The translations under genes and the position numbers were made by a program. Below the pieces are notes generated by a model. That model was given only the letters and a program-made list of their open reading frames with translations. It ran no database searches and was not told the DNA's origin. From contig JALJCQ010000030.1 of NCBI GenBank assembly GCA_023091665.1, forward strand, positions 2,234,501 to 2,298,500: a stretch of DNA of 64,000 nucleotides. The letters run 5' to 3'. Positions 1-12,393 of this stretch are shown one piece after another. Positions within the stretch are counted from its first letter, which is position 1; the number at the start of each line of letters is the position of its first letter. The DNA comes from Pythium myriotylum (lineage: Eukaryota; Oomycota; Peronosporomycetes; Pythiales; Pythiaceae).

Positions 1-2123
1 AAGATGGCTCGGGCGTCGAACTTCGACCGCTTCTCCTTGGGCACGTGGACGTACGCATGGCAGCCGAACACCTTGAAGTTGGCGAGCAAGGGCTTCTTCC
101 CGTACCATTCTTCGTACGGCGACTTGTACAAGTCTTGAGCGCGGGTCGGAAGTCGATTGCGAACTTCGACTGCAGTCATGACGGCTTCGCCCCAGTACTC
201 GTCGGACAAGTTGGCATGGTGGAGCTTGCAACGACCACACTCACCGATGGTTCGGTTCATGCGCTCCGCCACACCGTTCAACTGAGGCGTGTATGGCGGC
301 GTGACGTCGTGCTCGATGCCACGCTTGCGGCAGAACTTGGCAAGCTTGGCCGACTGGTACTCGCCGCCGCCGTCGGTTCGAAGCACCTTGACTCGACGAC
401 CGGTTTGGTTCTCGGCCCAGTTGACGAACTCGACGAACTTGTCGTAGACTTCGTCCTTGGACCGCATCAGGTACAACTTGCACAGTCGAGACTTGTCGTC
501 GGTGAACGTGGCAAAGTACTTCATGCCGCCGAAAGTCGGAGTCTTCATGGGGCCGGCCACATCGCTGTACACGACGTCAAGCAGATTCGCAGACCGCTTG
601 GTCGTGCCCGACTGGAACTTGACGCGAGTCAGCTTGCCGAGTGCACAGCCTTCACAGACCTCCCACTCCTGCACAGACCCAATGTCGAGTCCGTCGGCGA
701 GGTCCTTCTTGACGATGGCTTCGAGACCGCTGAAGCCGATGTGACCGAGTCGGAGGTGCCACAGGTACGACTTGGACATGGCGCGACCTCGTCTTGTACT
801 GGCGGCGTGGGCTGCTTCAGTCGACACTGGAGACATGTTGAGCTTGAACAGACCCTTGCCGATTCGAGTGCCGATGGTCCGCTTGGCGCCCTTGAGAACG
901 ACGAAGCAACCGTCCTTGTCGAACGTCACGGGAGCAACGTCCTCCGTGAATCTTCCGACCGAGAACAGGTTGCGGCTGAGCTTGGGGATATGCCACACGT
1001 TGGTGAGCAAACCCTTCTTGACACCGCTTGGAGTCTTCATCGACATGAGAATGTCTCCCACGCCGACCGCTTGGACCGTGCCATCATCGGCCAGATGCAC
1101 GTCGACTGGGTCAATCTTCTTGTAGTTCATCATGAACTGCTTGGTTCGCGACATGTGCTGAGTCGCACCCGAGTCGACCAACCACGCCGTGGATTGACTC
1201 GACTTGCCTTGGGTCTTCCCGACCGAGAACAGGTACTCGCCGGGGTCTTCATCTCGCGCAAGGTTCGCTCGCTGGAACCGTTGCCGAGGGTTGCCGTTTC
1301 CGTTTCCGTTGCCGTTGCCGCCGGAGTTGCCGTTGCCGTTGCCGTTGTCCTTGACACGCGAGTGGCACTCCGCGGCCCAATGACCGATCTTGCCGCAGTA
1401 GTTGCACGTGCCAGTCTTCTTGACTGCACGGCCCTTGGGCTTCGCGTCACTTGTCATGAACGCTTGCCCAAGCGTGGCTCCGTCGCCACCTTGCTCCTTG
1501 CGCTTCATGTCTTCATGGAGCAGCCGAGACGTCACGAGTTCCCACGTGAGCGCGTCGACACGCGACTCCAACGCCGTGATGAGGAACTGGTACGACTCGC
1601 TGAGACTGCCGAGAAGCGTGATCACCAAGTCGTCTTCGCTGACCGGAGCGCCCACTGCGTCGAGTTGCTCCGCCAGGGTCTTGGGCTTGTTGATGTGCGT
1701 GAGCACATCGTCACCTTCTTCCATCATGGTCGTGAAGAAACGACGACGAAGAAAGAGCTTGTTGGCAAGGCTCTTCTTCTCGAAGTGTTCTTCCAGTCTT
1801 GACCATGCATCTTGCGCACCACTCGCCGACCGAACCAGCGGGAGCTGCGAGTCTTCCATCGCGAGACAGATCATCGCGAGCGCCTTGCGAGACTTCTTCT
1901 TGAAGAGGGCTCGGTCCGCGTCGGTCTGGCACTGCTCGAGTTTGACCTCTCCACAGACAACTTCCCAGACGTCGCGTTCTTCGAGCACCATCTGCATCTT
2001 GAACTTCCATGTGTGGAAGTTGGTTCCGTCGAACTTGTTGATGCGAGCTGGGGTGGTCGAATCCATGGCGAAGGCTGGGGAGGCGAAGTCGGTGGAGGCA
2101 GAGTCGGCTGGGCTTGGGCTCAT
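1..2123 (-). CDS. Copia gag-pol polyprotein, partial (element A)
   Basis: This is the 5' part of a Ty1/copia polyprotein read on the minus strand. It starts at the ATG complementary to 2121-2123 inside the primer-binding site and runs off the window in the post-integrase region. Visible in order are the gag domain, a CCHC zinc knuckle, a Gly-Asn repeat, the aspartic protease DSGA motif, the HHCC zinc domain and the integrase D,D35,E core. It shares with copy D a Leu-to-Pro change in gag (NKPKTL in place of NKLKTL). No break is visible in the part present. Its 5' LTR (2128-2486) also serves as the 3' LTR of element B. Confidence 0.88.
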   Translation of the reverse strand, partial: MSPSPADSASTDFASPAFAMDSTTPARINKFDGTNFHTWKFKMQMVLEERDVWEVVCGEVKLEQCQTDADRALFKKKSRKALAMICLAMEDSQLPLVRSASGAQDAWSRLEEHFEKKSLANKLFLRRRFFTTMMEEGDDVLTHINKPKTLAEQLDAVGAPVSEDDLVITLLGSLSESYQFLITALESRVDALTWELVTSRLLHEDMKRKEQGGDGATLGQAFMTSDAKPKGRAVKKTGTCNYCGKIGHWAAECHSRVKDNGNGNGNSGGNGNGNGNGNPRQRFQRANLARDEDPGEYLFSVGKTQGKSSQSTAWLVDSGATQHMSRTKQFMMNYKKIDPVDVHLADDGTVQAVGVGDILMSMKTPSGVKKGLLTNVWHIPKLSRNLFSVGRFTEDVAPVTFDKDGCFVVLKGAKRTIGTRIGKGLFKLNMSPVSTEAAHAASTRRGRAMSKSYLWHLRLGHIGFSGLEAIVKKDLADGLDIGSVQEWEVCEGCALGKLTRVKFQSGTTKRSANLLDVVYSDVAGPMKTPTFGGMKYFATFTDDKSRLCKLYLMRSKDEVYDKFVEFVNWAENQTGRRVKVLRTDGGGEYQSAKLAKFCRKRGIEHDVTPPYTPQLNGVAERMNRTIGECGRCKLHHANLSDEYWGEAVMTAVEVRNRLPTRAQDLYKSPYEEWYGKKPLLANFKVFGCHAYVHVPKEKRSKFDARAI

Positions 2124-2127
2124 AACC

Positions 2128-2486
2128 TGTTGGAAGGTCGCTTGGTTGGTGGGATGCAAAATGCAAAGTGAATTGATCGGGACTTAGTTCGCTACTGCTA
2201 CCTCTAAGCCGTCTGTGTGTGTCCTACGCTACCATAATCAAATGTATGTCCTACCTATCGTAAACATATGCAAACATAAACTGACTTCGTGGATACTTCA
2301 ACGAAGTCGATGGGTGGCACTGGATTCAAACCAGAACCAGACGGAGAATCTTCCACATGTCGAATCTTTCACATGTCGAATCTTTCACGGAGAATCTTCT
2401 GCAGGAGAATCTTCTACAGCCGAGCTTCAACTGCCGAGCTTCAACTGGAATGATGACGCTGGGTTCGAGGCGCATCATCTTCAACA
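2128..2486 (-). repeat. Copia LTR shared by elements A and B
   Basis: This is a 359-bp LTR with TGTTG/CAACA ends. On its left is the gag start and primer-binding site of A; on its right is the polypurine tract and polyprotein end of B. One LTR between two same-direction internal regions suggests unequal LTR-LTR recombination. It carries the TTTCAC variant of the LTR repeat block. Confidence 0.93.
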
Positions 2487-4845
2487 CTCCCCCTCGACTC
2501 GACTGCGTCTTGAACACCAAGCTTGGTGCGGAGCACGTCGAACTGGACAGTGGGGATCGGCTTGGTCATGATGTCGGCAAGCATGTCTTGGGTCGGGCAA
2601 TACTGCAGACAGACTTGACCGTCCTCGACCTTCTCACGAACGAAGTGGTAGCGAATGTCGATGTGCTTGGTGCGCTTGTGGAACTCGGGGTTCTTGGCCA
2701 ACGCGATCGCACCTTGGTTGTCTTCGTACACCGTGAGCGCTTGGTCGCTTGCAACTTCGCCGAGTTCGCACAGGAACGCCTTGAGCCACACGGCTTCTTG
2801 GATCGCCTCCGATAGAGCCATGTATTCTGCTTCGGTCGAGGAGAGGGCGACAGTTCGCTGCTTCTTGCTGCGCCAGCTGATGCATCCGCCGTTGAGCATG
2901 AACACGTAGCCGCTGGTGCTTCGACGTGACTCGATGTCGCCAGCCCAGTCGGCGTCGGAGTAGCCGACCAGTCTTCCATCGTGCGAAGCCGAGAACTGCA
3001 GGCCGTAGGTCGGAGTCGCTTGCAGATACCGGAGCACACGCTTGAGAGCTTGCCAATGTGTTGGACACGGGTCCGCGGCGAACTGGCTGAGTGTGCCGAC
3101 TGCCGCTGCGAGGTCTGGTCGAGTGCCGACCATGAGGTACATGAGTGCGCCGACTGCACTTCGGTACGGCACGTTCTTCATGGTGTCTTCGTGCTTGCAA
3201 CCACCTTCACACATGGCCTTGGTCAGCTTGAGTCCGGGGTCTTGAGGGGTCCTCACTGGTTTGCAGTCTTGCATGCCGAACTTGGTCAGGATCGACTGCA
3301 GGAACTTGGTCTGCCGCATGGTCACGTCGCCGGACTTGGGGTCTTGCTCAACTTCCATGCCGAGGCAGTACTTGAGTTCGCCGAGGTCGGACATCTCGAA
3401 GCGTTCGCTGAGTGCACGCTTGGTCGCCGTGAGCAACTCGAGGCTGTTGCAGGCGAGGATGAGGTCGTCGACGTAGATCACCACGAAGATCATCGCTGAG
3501 CCGCTCCGCTTGACGTACACGCAGTGGTCCATCTCGCACTTGGTGAAGCCGACCTTGCGCATGAAGGCGTCGATGGTCTGGTTCCACATGCGGGGCGACT
3601 GCTTGAGACCGTAGAGCGAGCGCTTGAGCTTGCACACGTAGTCGGGGTGGCGCTGGTCGACGAAGCCTTCGGGCTGCTTCATGTAGATTTCTTCGTCGAG
3701 GTTGCCGTTCAGGAACGCCGTCTTGACATCCATCTGATGGATCATGAGCTTGTGTCGAGCGGCGATGCTGAGGATGGTGCGGATCGACGTGAACTTGGCG
3801 ACGGGTGCGAACGTCTCTTCGAAGTCGATGCCGTACTTCTGCAGGAACCCCTTGGCAACGAGTCGAGCCTTGTACCGTTCGACGAGTCCTTCGGCGGTTT
3901 CCTTGACCTTGAACACCCACTTGCTGGTGATGGCCTTGCGTCCGGCTGGCAAAGGGACTAGGTCCCAGGTCTCGTTCTTCTTGAGCGACTCGAGCTCGGA
4001 GTCGCAGGCTTCCTTCCAGTTGCTGGCGTCGTCGGATTCCATCGCCGACTTGAACGATGTCGGCAACTCTCCCCCTGAATTCACGACGAGAGCAAACTCT
4101 TCGTGGTCTTGATCTTCTCCCCCTTGTTCTTGCACGTCTTCGCCTTCTTCGTCTTCATCTTCTACGCCTTCCTCTTCGATCGACGTGAGCAGTGCAGACA
4201 GATCTTCGAGCGATGTCCTTGGACCTTGCGTGGGTGGTGGAGTCGCACCACTTGTGCGACCAACCCGTCCGTAGCGCTTCTCAACTGGCGGTTCAGCCAG
4301 GTTCTCGAGCGAGTGCGTGCGAGAGTGGCGCTTGGACCCTGGTGCGTAGTCGACATTCGGCTGCTGGGCCGATGCTGGTGCTGCTGGACGCTGCGACCGC
4401 TGGCCCTGTTGCCACTCCGGTCGCTCGTAGCTGCGCTGACTTGGTGCTGGTGAGGCTGGCTGCTCACCCATGTCTTCATCATCTTGGTTGTCGGTTGCTT
4501 CATCTTGATCTTGATCATCATCCTCGTCGCGGAACTCGACGGACTTGCTCCAGGGTTCTTCGCGCCTGCCATCGTCGAATGTGTCTTCCATGAACTGCGC
4601 GTCTCGACTGATGACGATCCGACCGGTTGCGATTTCTTCAAACCGATACGCCTTCTCGTGGTCCGAGTAGCCGAGGAACCGACACAAGATGGCTCGGGCG
4701 TCGAACTTCGACCGCTTCTCCTTGGGCACGTGGACGTACGCATGGCAGCCGAACACCTTGAAGTTGGCGAGCAAGGGCTTCTTCCCGTACCATTCTTCGT
4801 ACGGCGACTTGTACAAGTCTTGAGCGCGGGTCGGAAGTCGATTGC
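2441..4845 (-). pseudogene. Element B polyprotein, 3' half (late integrase, RT, RNase H)
   Basis: This holds the end of integrase ([21 protein letters not shown]), an acidic linker, reverse transcriptase with YVDD, and RNase H with SDADWAGD and SSTEAEYM. The stop lies 46 bp inside the LTR. The frame is open, but it is cut from its 5' half by the insertion at 4845/4846. Confidence 0.88.
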
Positions 4846-7800
4846 TGTTGGAAGGTCGCTTGGTTGGTGGGATGCAAAATGCAAAGTGAATTAATCGGGA
4901 CTTAGTTCGCTACTGCTACCTCTAAGCCGTCTGTGTGTGTCCTACGCTACCATAATCAAATGTATGTCCTACCTATCGTAAACATATGCAAACATAAACT
5001 GACTTCGTGGATACTTCAACGAAGTCGATGGGTGGCACTGGATTCAAACCAGAACCAGACGGAGAATCTTCCACATGTCGAATCTTCCACATGTCGAATC
5101 TTCCACGGAGAATCTTCTGCAGGAGAATCTTCTACAGCCGAGCTTCAACTGCCGAGCTTCAACTGGAATGATGACGCTGGGTTCGAGGCGCATCATCTTC
5201 AACACTCCCCCTCGACTCGACTGCGTCTTGAACACCAAGCTTGGTGCGGAGCACGTCGAACTGGACAGTGGGGATCGGCTTGGTCATGATGTCGGCAAGC
5301 ATGTCTTGGGTCGGGCAATACTGCAGACACACTTGACCGTCCTCGACCTTCTCACGAACGAAGTGGTAGCGAATGTCGATGTGCTTGGTGCGCTTGTGGA
5401 ACTCGGGGTTCTTGGCCAACGCGATCGCACCTTGGTTGTCTTCGTACACCGTGAGCGCTTGGTCGCTTGCAACTTCACCGAGTTCGCACAGGAACGCCTT
5501 GAGCCACACGGCTTCTTGGATCGCTTCCGATAGAGCCATGTACTCTGCTTCGGTCGAGGAGAGGGCGACAGTTCGCTGCTTCTTGCTGCGCCAGCTGATG
5601 CATCCGCCGTTGAGCATGAACACGTAGCCGCTGGTGCTTCGACGTGACTCGATGTCGCCAGCCCAGTCGGCGTCGGAGTAGCCGACCAGTCTTCCGTCGT
5701 TCGATGCCGAGAACTGCAGGCCGTAGGTCGGAGTCGCTTGCAGATACCGGAGCACACGCTTGAGAGCTTGCCAATGTGTTGGACACGGGTCCGCGGCGAA
5801 CTGGCTGAGTGTGCCGACTGCCGCTGCGAGGTCTGGTCGAGTGCCGACCATGAGGTACATGAGTGCGCCGACTGCACTTCGGTACGGCACGTTCTTCATG
5901 GTGTCTTCGTGCTTGCAACCACCTTCACACATGGCCTTGGTCAGCTTGAGTCCGGGGTCTTGAGGAGTCCTCACTGGTTTGCAGTCTTGCATGCCGAACT
6001 TGGTCAGGATCGACTGCAGGAACTTGGTCTGCCGCATGGTCACGTCGCCGGACTTGGGGTCTTGATCAACTTCCATGCCGAGGCAGTACTTGAGTTCGCC
6101 GAGGTCGGACATCTCGAAGCGTTCGCTGAGTGCACGCTTGGTCGCCGTGAGCAACTCGAGGCTGTTGCAGGCGAGGATGAGGTCGTCGACGTAGATCACC
6201 ACGAAGATCATCGCTGAGCCGCTCCGCTTGACGTACACGCAGTGGTCCATCTCGCACTTGGTGAAGCCGACCTTGCGCATGAAGGCGTCGATGGTCTGGT
6301 TCCACATGCGGGGCGACTGCTTGAGACCGTAGAGCGAGCGCTTCAGCTTGCACACGTAGTCCGGGTGGCGCTGGTCGACGAAGCCTTCGGGCTGCTTCAT
6401 GTAGATTTCTTCGTCGAGGTTGCCGTTCAGGAACGCCGTCTTGACATCCATCTGATGGATCATGAGCTTGTGTCGAGCGGCGATGCTGAGGATGGTGCGG
6501 ATCGACGTGAACTTGGCGACGGGTGCGAATGTCTCTTCGAAGTCGATGCCGTACTTCTGCAGGAACCCCTTGGCAACGAGTCGAGCCTTGTACCGCTCGA
6601 CGAGTCCTTCGGCGGTTTCCTTGACCTTGAACACCCACTTGCTGGTGATGGCCTTGCGTCCGGCTGGCAAAGGGACTAGGTCCCAGGTCTCGTTCTTCTT
6701 GAGCGACTCGAGCTCGGAGTCGCAGGCTTCCTTCCAGTTGCTGGCGTCGTCGGATTCCATCGCCGACTTGAACGATGTCGGCAACTCTCCCCCTGAATTC
6801 ACGACGAGAGCAAACTCTTCGAGATCGTAATCTTGGTCTTCTCCCCCTTGTTCTTGCACGTCTTCGCCTTCTTCGTCTTCATCTTCTACGCCTTCCTCTT
6901 CGATCGACGTGAGCAGTGCAGACAGATCTTCGAGCGATGTCCTTGAACCTTGCGTGGGTGGTGGAGTCGCACCACTTGTGCGACCAACCCGTCCGTAGCG
7001 CTTCTCAACTGGCGGTTCAGCCAGGTTCTCGAGCGAGTGCGTGCGAGAGTGGCGCTTGGACCCTGGTGCGTAGTCGACATTCGGCTGCTGGGCCGATGCT
7101 GGTGCTGCTGGACGCTGCGACCGCTGGCCCTGTTGCCACTCCGGTCGCTCGTAGCTGCGCTGACTTGGTGCTGGTGAGGCTGGCTGCTCACCCATGTCTT
7201 CATCATCTTGGTTGTCGGTTGCTTCATCTTGATCTTCATCATCTTCATCGTCGCGGAACTCGACGGACTTGCTCCAGGGTTCTTCGCGCTTGCCATCGTC
7301 GAACGTGTCTTCCATGAACTGCGCGTCTCGACTGATGACGATCCGACCGGTTGCGATTTCTTCGAACCGATACGCCTTCTCGTGGTCCGAGTAGCCGAGG
7401 AACCGACACAAGATGGCTCGGGCGTCGAACTTCGACCGCTTCTCCTTGGGCACGTGGACGTACGCATGGCAGCCGAACACCTTGAAGTTGGCGAGCAAGG
7501 GCTTCTTCCCGTACCATTCTTCGTACGGCGACTTGTACAAGTCTTGAGCGCGGGTCGGAAGTCGGTTGCGAACTTCGACTGCAGTCATGACGGCTTCGCC
7601 CCAGTACTCGTCGGACAAGTTGGCATGGTGGAGCTTGCAACGACCACACTCACCGATGGTTCGGTTCATGCGCTCCGCCACACCGTTCAACTGAGGCGTG
7701 TATGGCGGCGTGACATCGTGCTCGATGCCACGCTTGCGGCAGAACTTGGCAAGTTTGGCCGACTGGTACTCGCCGCCGCCGTCGGTTCGAAGCACCTTGA

Positions 7801-9907
7801 CTCGACGACCGGTTTGGTTCTCGGCCCAGTTGACGAACTCGACGAACTTGTCGTAGACTTCGTCCTTGGACCGCATGAGGTACAACTTGCACAGTCGAGA
7901 CTTGTCGTCGGTGAACGTGGCAAAGTACTTCATGCCGCCGAAAGTCGGAGTCTTCATGGGGCCGGCCACATCGCTGTACACGACGTCAAGCAGATTCGCA
8001 GACCGCTTGGTCGTGCCCGACTGGAACTTGACGCGAGTCAGCTTGCCGAGTGCACAGCCTTCACAGACCTCCCACTCTTGCACAGACCCAATGTCGAGTC
8101 CGTCGGCGAGGTCCTTCTTGACGATGGCTTCGAGTCCGCTGAAGCCGATGTGACCGAGTCGGAGGTGCCACAGGTACGACTTGGACATGGCGCGACCTCG
8201 TCTTGTACTGGCGGCGTGGGCTGCTTCAATCGACACTGGAGACATGTTGAGCTTGAACAGACCCTTGCCGATACGAGTGCCGATGGTCCGCTTGGCGCCC
8301 TTGAGAACGACGAAGCAACCGTCCTTGTCGAACGTCACGGGAGCAACGTCCTCCGTGAATCTTCCGACCGAGAACAGGTTGCGGCTGAGCTTGGGGATAT
8401 GCCACACGTTGGTGAGCAAACCCTTCTTGACACCGCTTGGAGTCTTCATCGACATGAGAATGTCTCCCACGCCGACCGCTTGGACCGTGCCATCATCGGC
8501 CAGATGCACGTCGACTGGGTCAATCTTCTTGTAGTTCATCATGAACTGCTTGGTTCGCGACATGTGCTGAGTCGCACCCGAGTCGACCAACCACGCCGTG
8601 GATTGACTCGACTTGCCTTGGGTCTTCCCGACCGAGAACAGGTACTCGCCGGGGTCTTCATCTCGCGCAAGGTTGGCTCGCTGGAACCGTTGCCGAGGGT
8701 TGCCGTTTCCGTTTCCGTTGCCGTTTCCGTTGCCGCCGGAGTTGCCGTTGCCGTTGCCGTTGCCGTTGTCCTTGACACGCGAGTGGCACTCCGCGGCCCA
8801 ATGACCGATCTTGCCGCAGTAGTTGCACGTGCCAGTCTTCTTGACTGCACGGCCCTTGGGCTTTGCGTCACTTGTCATGAACGCTTGGCCAAGCGTGGCT
8901 CCGTCGCCACCTTGCTCCTTGCGCTTCATGTCTTCATGGAGCAGCCGAGACGTCACGAGTTCCCACGTGAGCGCGTCGACACGCGACTCCAACGCCGTGA
9001 TGAGGAACTGGTACGACTCGCTGAGACTGCCGAGAAGCGTGATCACCAAGTCGTCTTCGCTGACCGGAGCGCCGACTGCGTCGAGTTGCTCGGCCAGGGT
9101 CTTGAGCTTGTTGATGTGCGTGAGCACATCGTCACCTTCTTCCATCATGGTCGTGAAGAAACGACGACGAAGAAAGAGCTTGTTGGCAAGGCTCTTCTTC
9201 TCGAAGTGTTCTTCCAGTCTTGACCATGCATCTTGCGCACCACTCGCCGACCGAACCAGCGGGAGCTGCGAGTCTTCCATCGCGAGACAGATCATCGCGA
9301 GCGCCTTGCGAGACTTCTTCTTGAAGAGGGCTCGGTCCGCGTCGGTCTGGCACTGCTCGAGTTTGACCTCTCCACAGACAACTTCCCAGACGTCGCGTTC
9401 TTCGAGCACCATCTGCATCTTGAACTTCCATGTGTGGAAGTTGGTTCCGTCGAACTTGTTGATGCGGGCTGGGGTGGTCGAATCCATGGCGAAGGCTGGG
9501 GAGGCGAAGTCGGTGGAGGCAGAGTCGGCTGGGCTTGGGCTCATAACCTGTTGGAAGGTCGCTTGGTTGGTGGGATGCAAAATGCAAAGTGAATTAATCG
9601 GGACTTAGTTCGCTACTGCTACCTCTAAGCCGTCTGTGTGTGTCCTACGCTACCATAATCAAATGTATGTCCTACCTATCGTAAACATATGCAAACATAA
9701 ACTGACTTCGTGGATACTTCAACGAAGTCGATGGGTGGCACTGGATTCAAACCAGAACCAGACGGAGAATCTTCCACATGTCGAATCTTCCACATGTCGA
9801 ATCTTCCACGGAGAATCTTCTGCAGGAGAATCTTCTACAGCCGAGCTTCAACTGCCGAGCTTCAACTGGAATGATGACGCTGGGTTCGAGGCGCATCATC
9901 TTCAACA
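4846..9907 (-). mobile_element. Intact copia element Y inserted in B
   Basis: LTRs are 4846-5204 and 9549-9907, both 359 bp and both with the same private variant (GAATTAATCGG in place of GAATTGATCGG). The internal region is 5205-9548. The left flank is ATTGC. The right flank is GGCAC, followed by a partial LTR (9908-10078) and only then the second ATTGC. This fits two successive insertions followed by recombination between their left LTRs. Confidence 0.9.
5159..9544 (-). CDS. Copia gag-pol polyprotein (element Y), full length
   Basis: This open frame of 1,461 codons encodes gag, protease, integrase, reverse transcriptase and RNase H, the complete set for Ty1/copia replication in cytoplasmic virus-like particles. 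The ATG is taken at 9542-9544 because upstream in-frame residues come only from a TTG codon in the LTR. The Gly-Asn repeat after the zinc knuckle is the longest in the window. The protease DSGA, integrase D,D35,E, RT YVDD and RNase H SDADW motifs are all present. The stop is 46 bp into the 3' LTR. Nothing is missing, so it could be an active copy. Confidence 0.93.
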   Translation of the reverse strand: MSPSPADSASTDFASPAFAMDSTTPARINKFDGTNFHTWKFKMQMVLEERDVWEVVCGEVKLEQCQTDADRALFKKKSRKALAMICLAMEDSQLPLVRSASGAQDAWSRLEEHFEKKSLANKLFLRRRFFTTMMEEGDDVLTHINKLKTLAEQLDAVGAPVSEDDLVITLLGSLSESYQFLITALESRVDALTWELVTSRLLHEDMKRKEQGGDGATLGQAFMTSDAKPKGRAVKKTGTCNYCGKIGHWAAECHSRVKDNGNGNGNGNSGGNGNGNGNGNGNPRQRFQRANLARDEDPGEYLFSVGKTQGKSSQSTAWLVDSGATQHMSRTKQFMMNYKKIDPVDVHLADDGTVQAVGVGDILMSMKTPSGVKKGLLTNVWHIPKLSRNLFSVGRFTEDVAPVTFDKDGCFVVLKGAKRTIGTRIGKGLFKLNMSPVSIEAAHAASTRRGRAMSKSYLWHLRLGHIGFSGLEAIVKKDLADGLDIGSVQEWEVCEGCALGKLTRVKFQSGTTKRSANLLDVVYSDVAGPMKTPTFGGMKYFATFTDDKSRLCKLYLMRSKDEVYDKFVEFVNWAENQTGRRVKVLRTDGGGEYQSAKLAKFCRKRGIEHDVTPPYTPQLNGVAERMNRTIGECGRCKLHHANLSDEYWGEAVMTAVEVRNRLPTRAQDLYKSPYEEWYGKKPLLANFKVFGCHAYVHVPKEKRSKFDARAILCRFLGYSDHEKAYRFEEIATGRIVISRDAQFMEDTFDDGKREEPWSKSVEFRDDEDDEDQDEATDNQDDEDMGEQPASPAPSQRSYERPEWQQGQRSQRPAAPASAQQPNVDYAPGSKRHSRTHSLENLAEPPVEKRYGRVGRTSGATPPPTQGSRTSLEDLSALLTSIEEEGVEDEDEEGEDVQEQGGEDQDYDLEEFALVVNSGGELPTSFKSAMESDDASNWKEACDSELESLKKNETWDLVPLPAGRKAITSKWVFKVKETAEGLVERYKARLVAKGFLQKYGIDFEETFAPVAKFTSIRTILSIAARHKLMIHQMDVKTAFLNGNLDEEIYMKQPEGFVDQRHPDYVCKLKRSLYGLKQSPRMWNQTIDAFMRKVGFTKCEMDHCVYVKRSGSAMIFVVIYVDDLILACNSLELLTATKRALSERFEMSDLGELKYCLGMEVDQDPKSGDVTMRQTKFLQSILTKFGMQDCKPVRTPQDPGLKLTKAMCEGGCKHEDTMKNVPYRSAVGALMYLMVGTRPDLAAAVGTLSQFAADPCPTHWQALKRVLRYLQATPTYGLQFSASNDGRLVGYSDADWAGDIESRRSTSGYVFMLNGGCISWRSKKQRTVALSSTEAEYMALSEAIQEAVWLKAFLCELGEVASDQALTVYEDNQGAIALAKNPEFHKRTKHIDIRYHFVREKVEDGQVCLQYCPTQDMLADIMTKPIPTVQFDVLRTKLGVQDAVESRGSVEDDAPRTQRHHSS

Positions 9908-10078
9908 GGCACTGGATTCAAACCAGAACCAGACGGAGAATCTTCCACATGTCGAATCTTCCACATGTCGAATCTTCCACGGAGAATCTTCTGCAGGAGA
10001 ATCTTCTACAGCCGAGCTTCAACTGCCGAGCTTCAACTGGAATGATGACGCTGGGTTCGAGGCGCATCATCTTCAACA
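9908..10078 (-). repeat. Partial copia LTR (remnant of an older insertion)
   Basis: This 171-bp piece equals LTR positions 189-359 and starts with GGCAC directly after a complete LTR. It is followed by ATTGC, the partner of the duplication at 4841-4845. I infer that it is the remaining half of the right LTR of the element that first inserted into B, with Y later landing in that LTR (duplication GGCAC). Confidence 0.85.
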
Positions 10079-10083
10079 ATTGC

Positions 10084-12046
10084 GAACTTCGACTGCAGTC
10101 ATGACGGCTTCGCCCCAGTACTCGTCGGACAAGTTGGCATGGTGGAGCTTGCAACGACCACACTCACCGATGGTTCGGTTCATGCGCTCCGCCACACCGT
10201 TCAACTGAGGCGTGTATGGCGGCGTGACATCGTGCTCGATGCCACGCTTGCGACAGAACTTGGCAAGCTTGGCCGACTGGTACTCGCCGCCGCCGTCGGT
10301 TCGAAGCACCTTGCCTCGACGACCGGTTTGGTTCTCGGCCCAGTTGACGAACTCGACGAACTTGTCGTAGACTTCGTCCTTGGACCGCATGAGGTACAAC
10401 TTGCACAGTCGAGACTTGTCGTCGGTGAACGTGGCAAAGTACTTCATGCCGCCGAAAGTCGGAGTCTTCATGGGGCCGGCCACATCGCTGTACACGACGT
10501 CAAGCAGATTCGCAGACCGCTTGGTCGTGCCCGACTGGAACTTGACGCGAGTCAGCTTGCCGAGTGCACAGCCTTCACAGACCTCCCACTCCTGCACAGA
10601 CCCAATGTCGAGTCCGTCGGCGAGGTCCTTCTTGACGATGGCTTCGAGACCGCTGAAGCCGATGTGACCGAGTCGGAGGTGCCACAGGTACGACTTGGAC
10701 ATGGCGCGACCTCGTCTTGTACTGGCGGCGTGGGCTGCTTCAGTCGACACTGGAGACATGTTGAGCTTGAACAGACCCTTGCCGATTCGAGTGCCGATGG
10801 TCCGCTTGGCGCCCTTGAGAACGACGAAGCAACCGTCCTTGTCGAACGTCACGGGAGCAACGTCCTCCGTGAATCTTCCGACCGAGAACAGGTTGCGGCT
10901 GAGCTTGGGGATATGCCACACGTTGGTGAGCAAACCCTTCTTGACACCGCTTGGAGTCTTCATCGACATGAGAATGTCTCCCACGCCGACCGCTTGGACC
11001 GTGCCATCATCGGCCAGATGCACGTCGACTGGGTCAATCTTCTTGTAGTTCATCATGAACTGCTTGGTTCGCGACATGTGCTGAGTCGCACCCGAGTCGA
11101 CCAACCACGCCGTGGATTGACTCGACTTGCCTTGGGTCTTCCCGACCGAGAACAGGTACTCGCCGGGGTCTTCATCTCGCGCAAGGTTCGCTCGCTGGAA
11201 CCGTTGCCGAGGGTTGCCGTTTCCGTTTCCGTTGCCGTTGCCGCCGGAGTTGCCGTTGCCGTTGCCGTTGTCCTTGACACGCGAGTGGCACTCCGCGGCC
11301 CAATGACCGATCTTGCCGCAGTAGTTGCACGTGCCAGTCTTCTTGACTGCACGGCCCTTGGGCTTCGCGTCACTTGTCATGAACGCTTGCCCAAGCGTGG
11401 CTCCGTCGCCACCTTGCTCCTTGCGCTTCATGTCTTCATGGAGCAGCCGAGACGTCACGAGTTCCCACGTGAGCGCGTCGACACGCGACTCCAACGCCGT
11501 GATGAGGAACTGGTACGACTCGCTGAGACTGCCGAGAAGCGTGATCACCAAGTCGTCTTCGCTGACCGGAGCGCCGACTGCGTCGAGTTGCTCCGCCAGG
11601 GTCTTGAGCTTGTTGATGTGCGTGAGCACATCGTCACCTTCTTCCATCATGGTCGTGAAGAAACGACGACGAAGAAAGAGCTTGTTGGCAAGGCTCTTCT
11701 TCTCGAAGTGTTCTTCCAGTCTTGACCATGCATCTTGCGCACCACTCGCCGACCGAACCAGCGGGAGCTGCGAGTCTTCCATCGCGAGACAGATCATCGC
11801 GAGCGCCTTGCGAGACTTCTTCTTGAAGAGGGCTCGGTCCGCGTCGGTCTGGCACTGCTCGAGTTTGACATCTCCACAGACAACTTCCCAGACGTCGCGT
11901 TCTTCGAGCACCATCTGCATCTTGAACTTCCATGTGTGGAAGTTGGTTCCGTCGAACTTGTTGATGCGAGCTGGGGTGGTCGAATCCATGGCGAAGGCTG
12001 GGGAGGCGAAGTCGGTGGAGGCAGAGTCGGCTGGGCTTGGGCTCAT
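10084..12046 (-). pseudogene. Element B polyprotein, 5' half (gag to integrase)
   Basis: This holds gag, the CCHC knuckle, the Gly-Asn repeat, protease DSGA, and integrase through the catalytic Glu ([10 protein letters not shown]). The frame is open to the insertion point, where it meets the foreign LTR. The ATG is at 12044-12046. One private change is RRGKVLRTD where other copies have RRVKVLRTD. Confidence 0.88.
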
Positions 12047-12050
12047 AACC

Positions 12051-12393
12051 TGTTGGAAGGTCGCTTGGTTGGTGGGATGCAAAATGCAAAGTGAATTGAT
12101 CGGGACTTAGTTCGCTACTGCTACCTCTAAGCCGTCTGTGTGTGTCCTACGCTACCATAATCAAATGTATGTCCTACCTATCGTAAACATATGCAAACAT
12201 AAACTGACTTCGTGGATACTTCAACGAAGTCGATGGGTGGCACTGGATTCAAACCAGAACCAGACGGAGAATCTTCCACATGTCGAATCTTTCACGGAGA
12301 ATCTTCTGCAGGAGAATCTTCTACAGCCGAGCTTCAACTGCCGAGCTTCAACTGGAATGATGACGCTGGGTTCGAGGCGCATCATCTTCAACA
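12051..12393 (-). repeat. Copia LTR, 343-bp variant (right LTR of B)
   Basis: It is identical in layout to the 359-bp LTR but has one copy instead of two of the 16-bp ACATGTCGAATCT-type repeat. It is followed directly by a 67-bp sliver of another copia family. Confidence 0.92.

Larger units (their letters stand above)
2128..12393 (-). mobile_element. Copia element B, interrupted by a Y-type insertion
   Basis: The element has left LTR 2128-2486 (359 bp) and right LTR 12051-12393 (343 bp, one internal repeat shorter). Its internal region lies at 2487-4845 and 10084-12050. The two halves are separated by 4846-10078, flanked by the 5-bp duplication ATTGC (4841-4845 and 10079-10083), so the break is a later insertion inside the integrase coding region. 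Both LTRs share the TTTCAC variants, which supports pairing them. The outer flanks give no target duplication: the left is element A and the right is a sliver of another copia family. Confidence 0.85.

Noticed and set aside
7208..9223. Long open frames of about 670 aa antisense to the copia gag-integrase region, seen in many copies
   Set aside because: They mirror the polyprotein codons, have no domain-like motifs, and follow from GC-rich codon use that avoids antisense stops. They persist because the sense strand is conserved.
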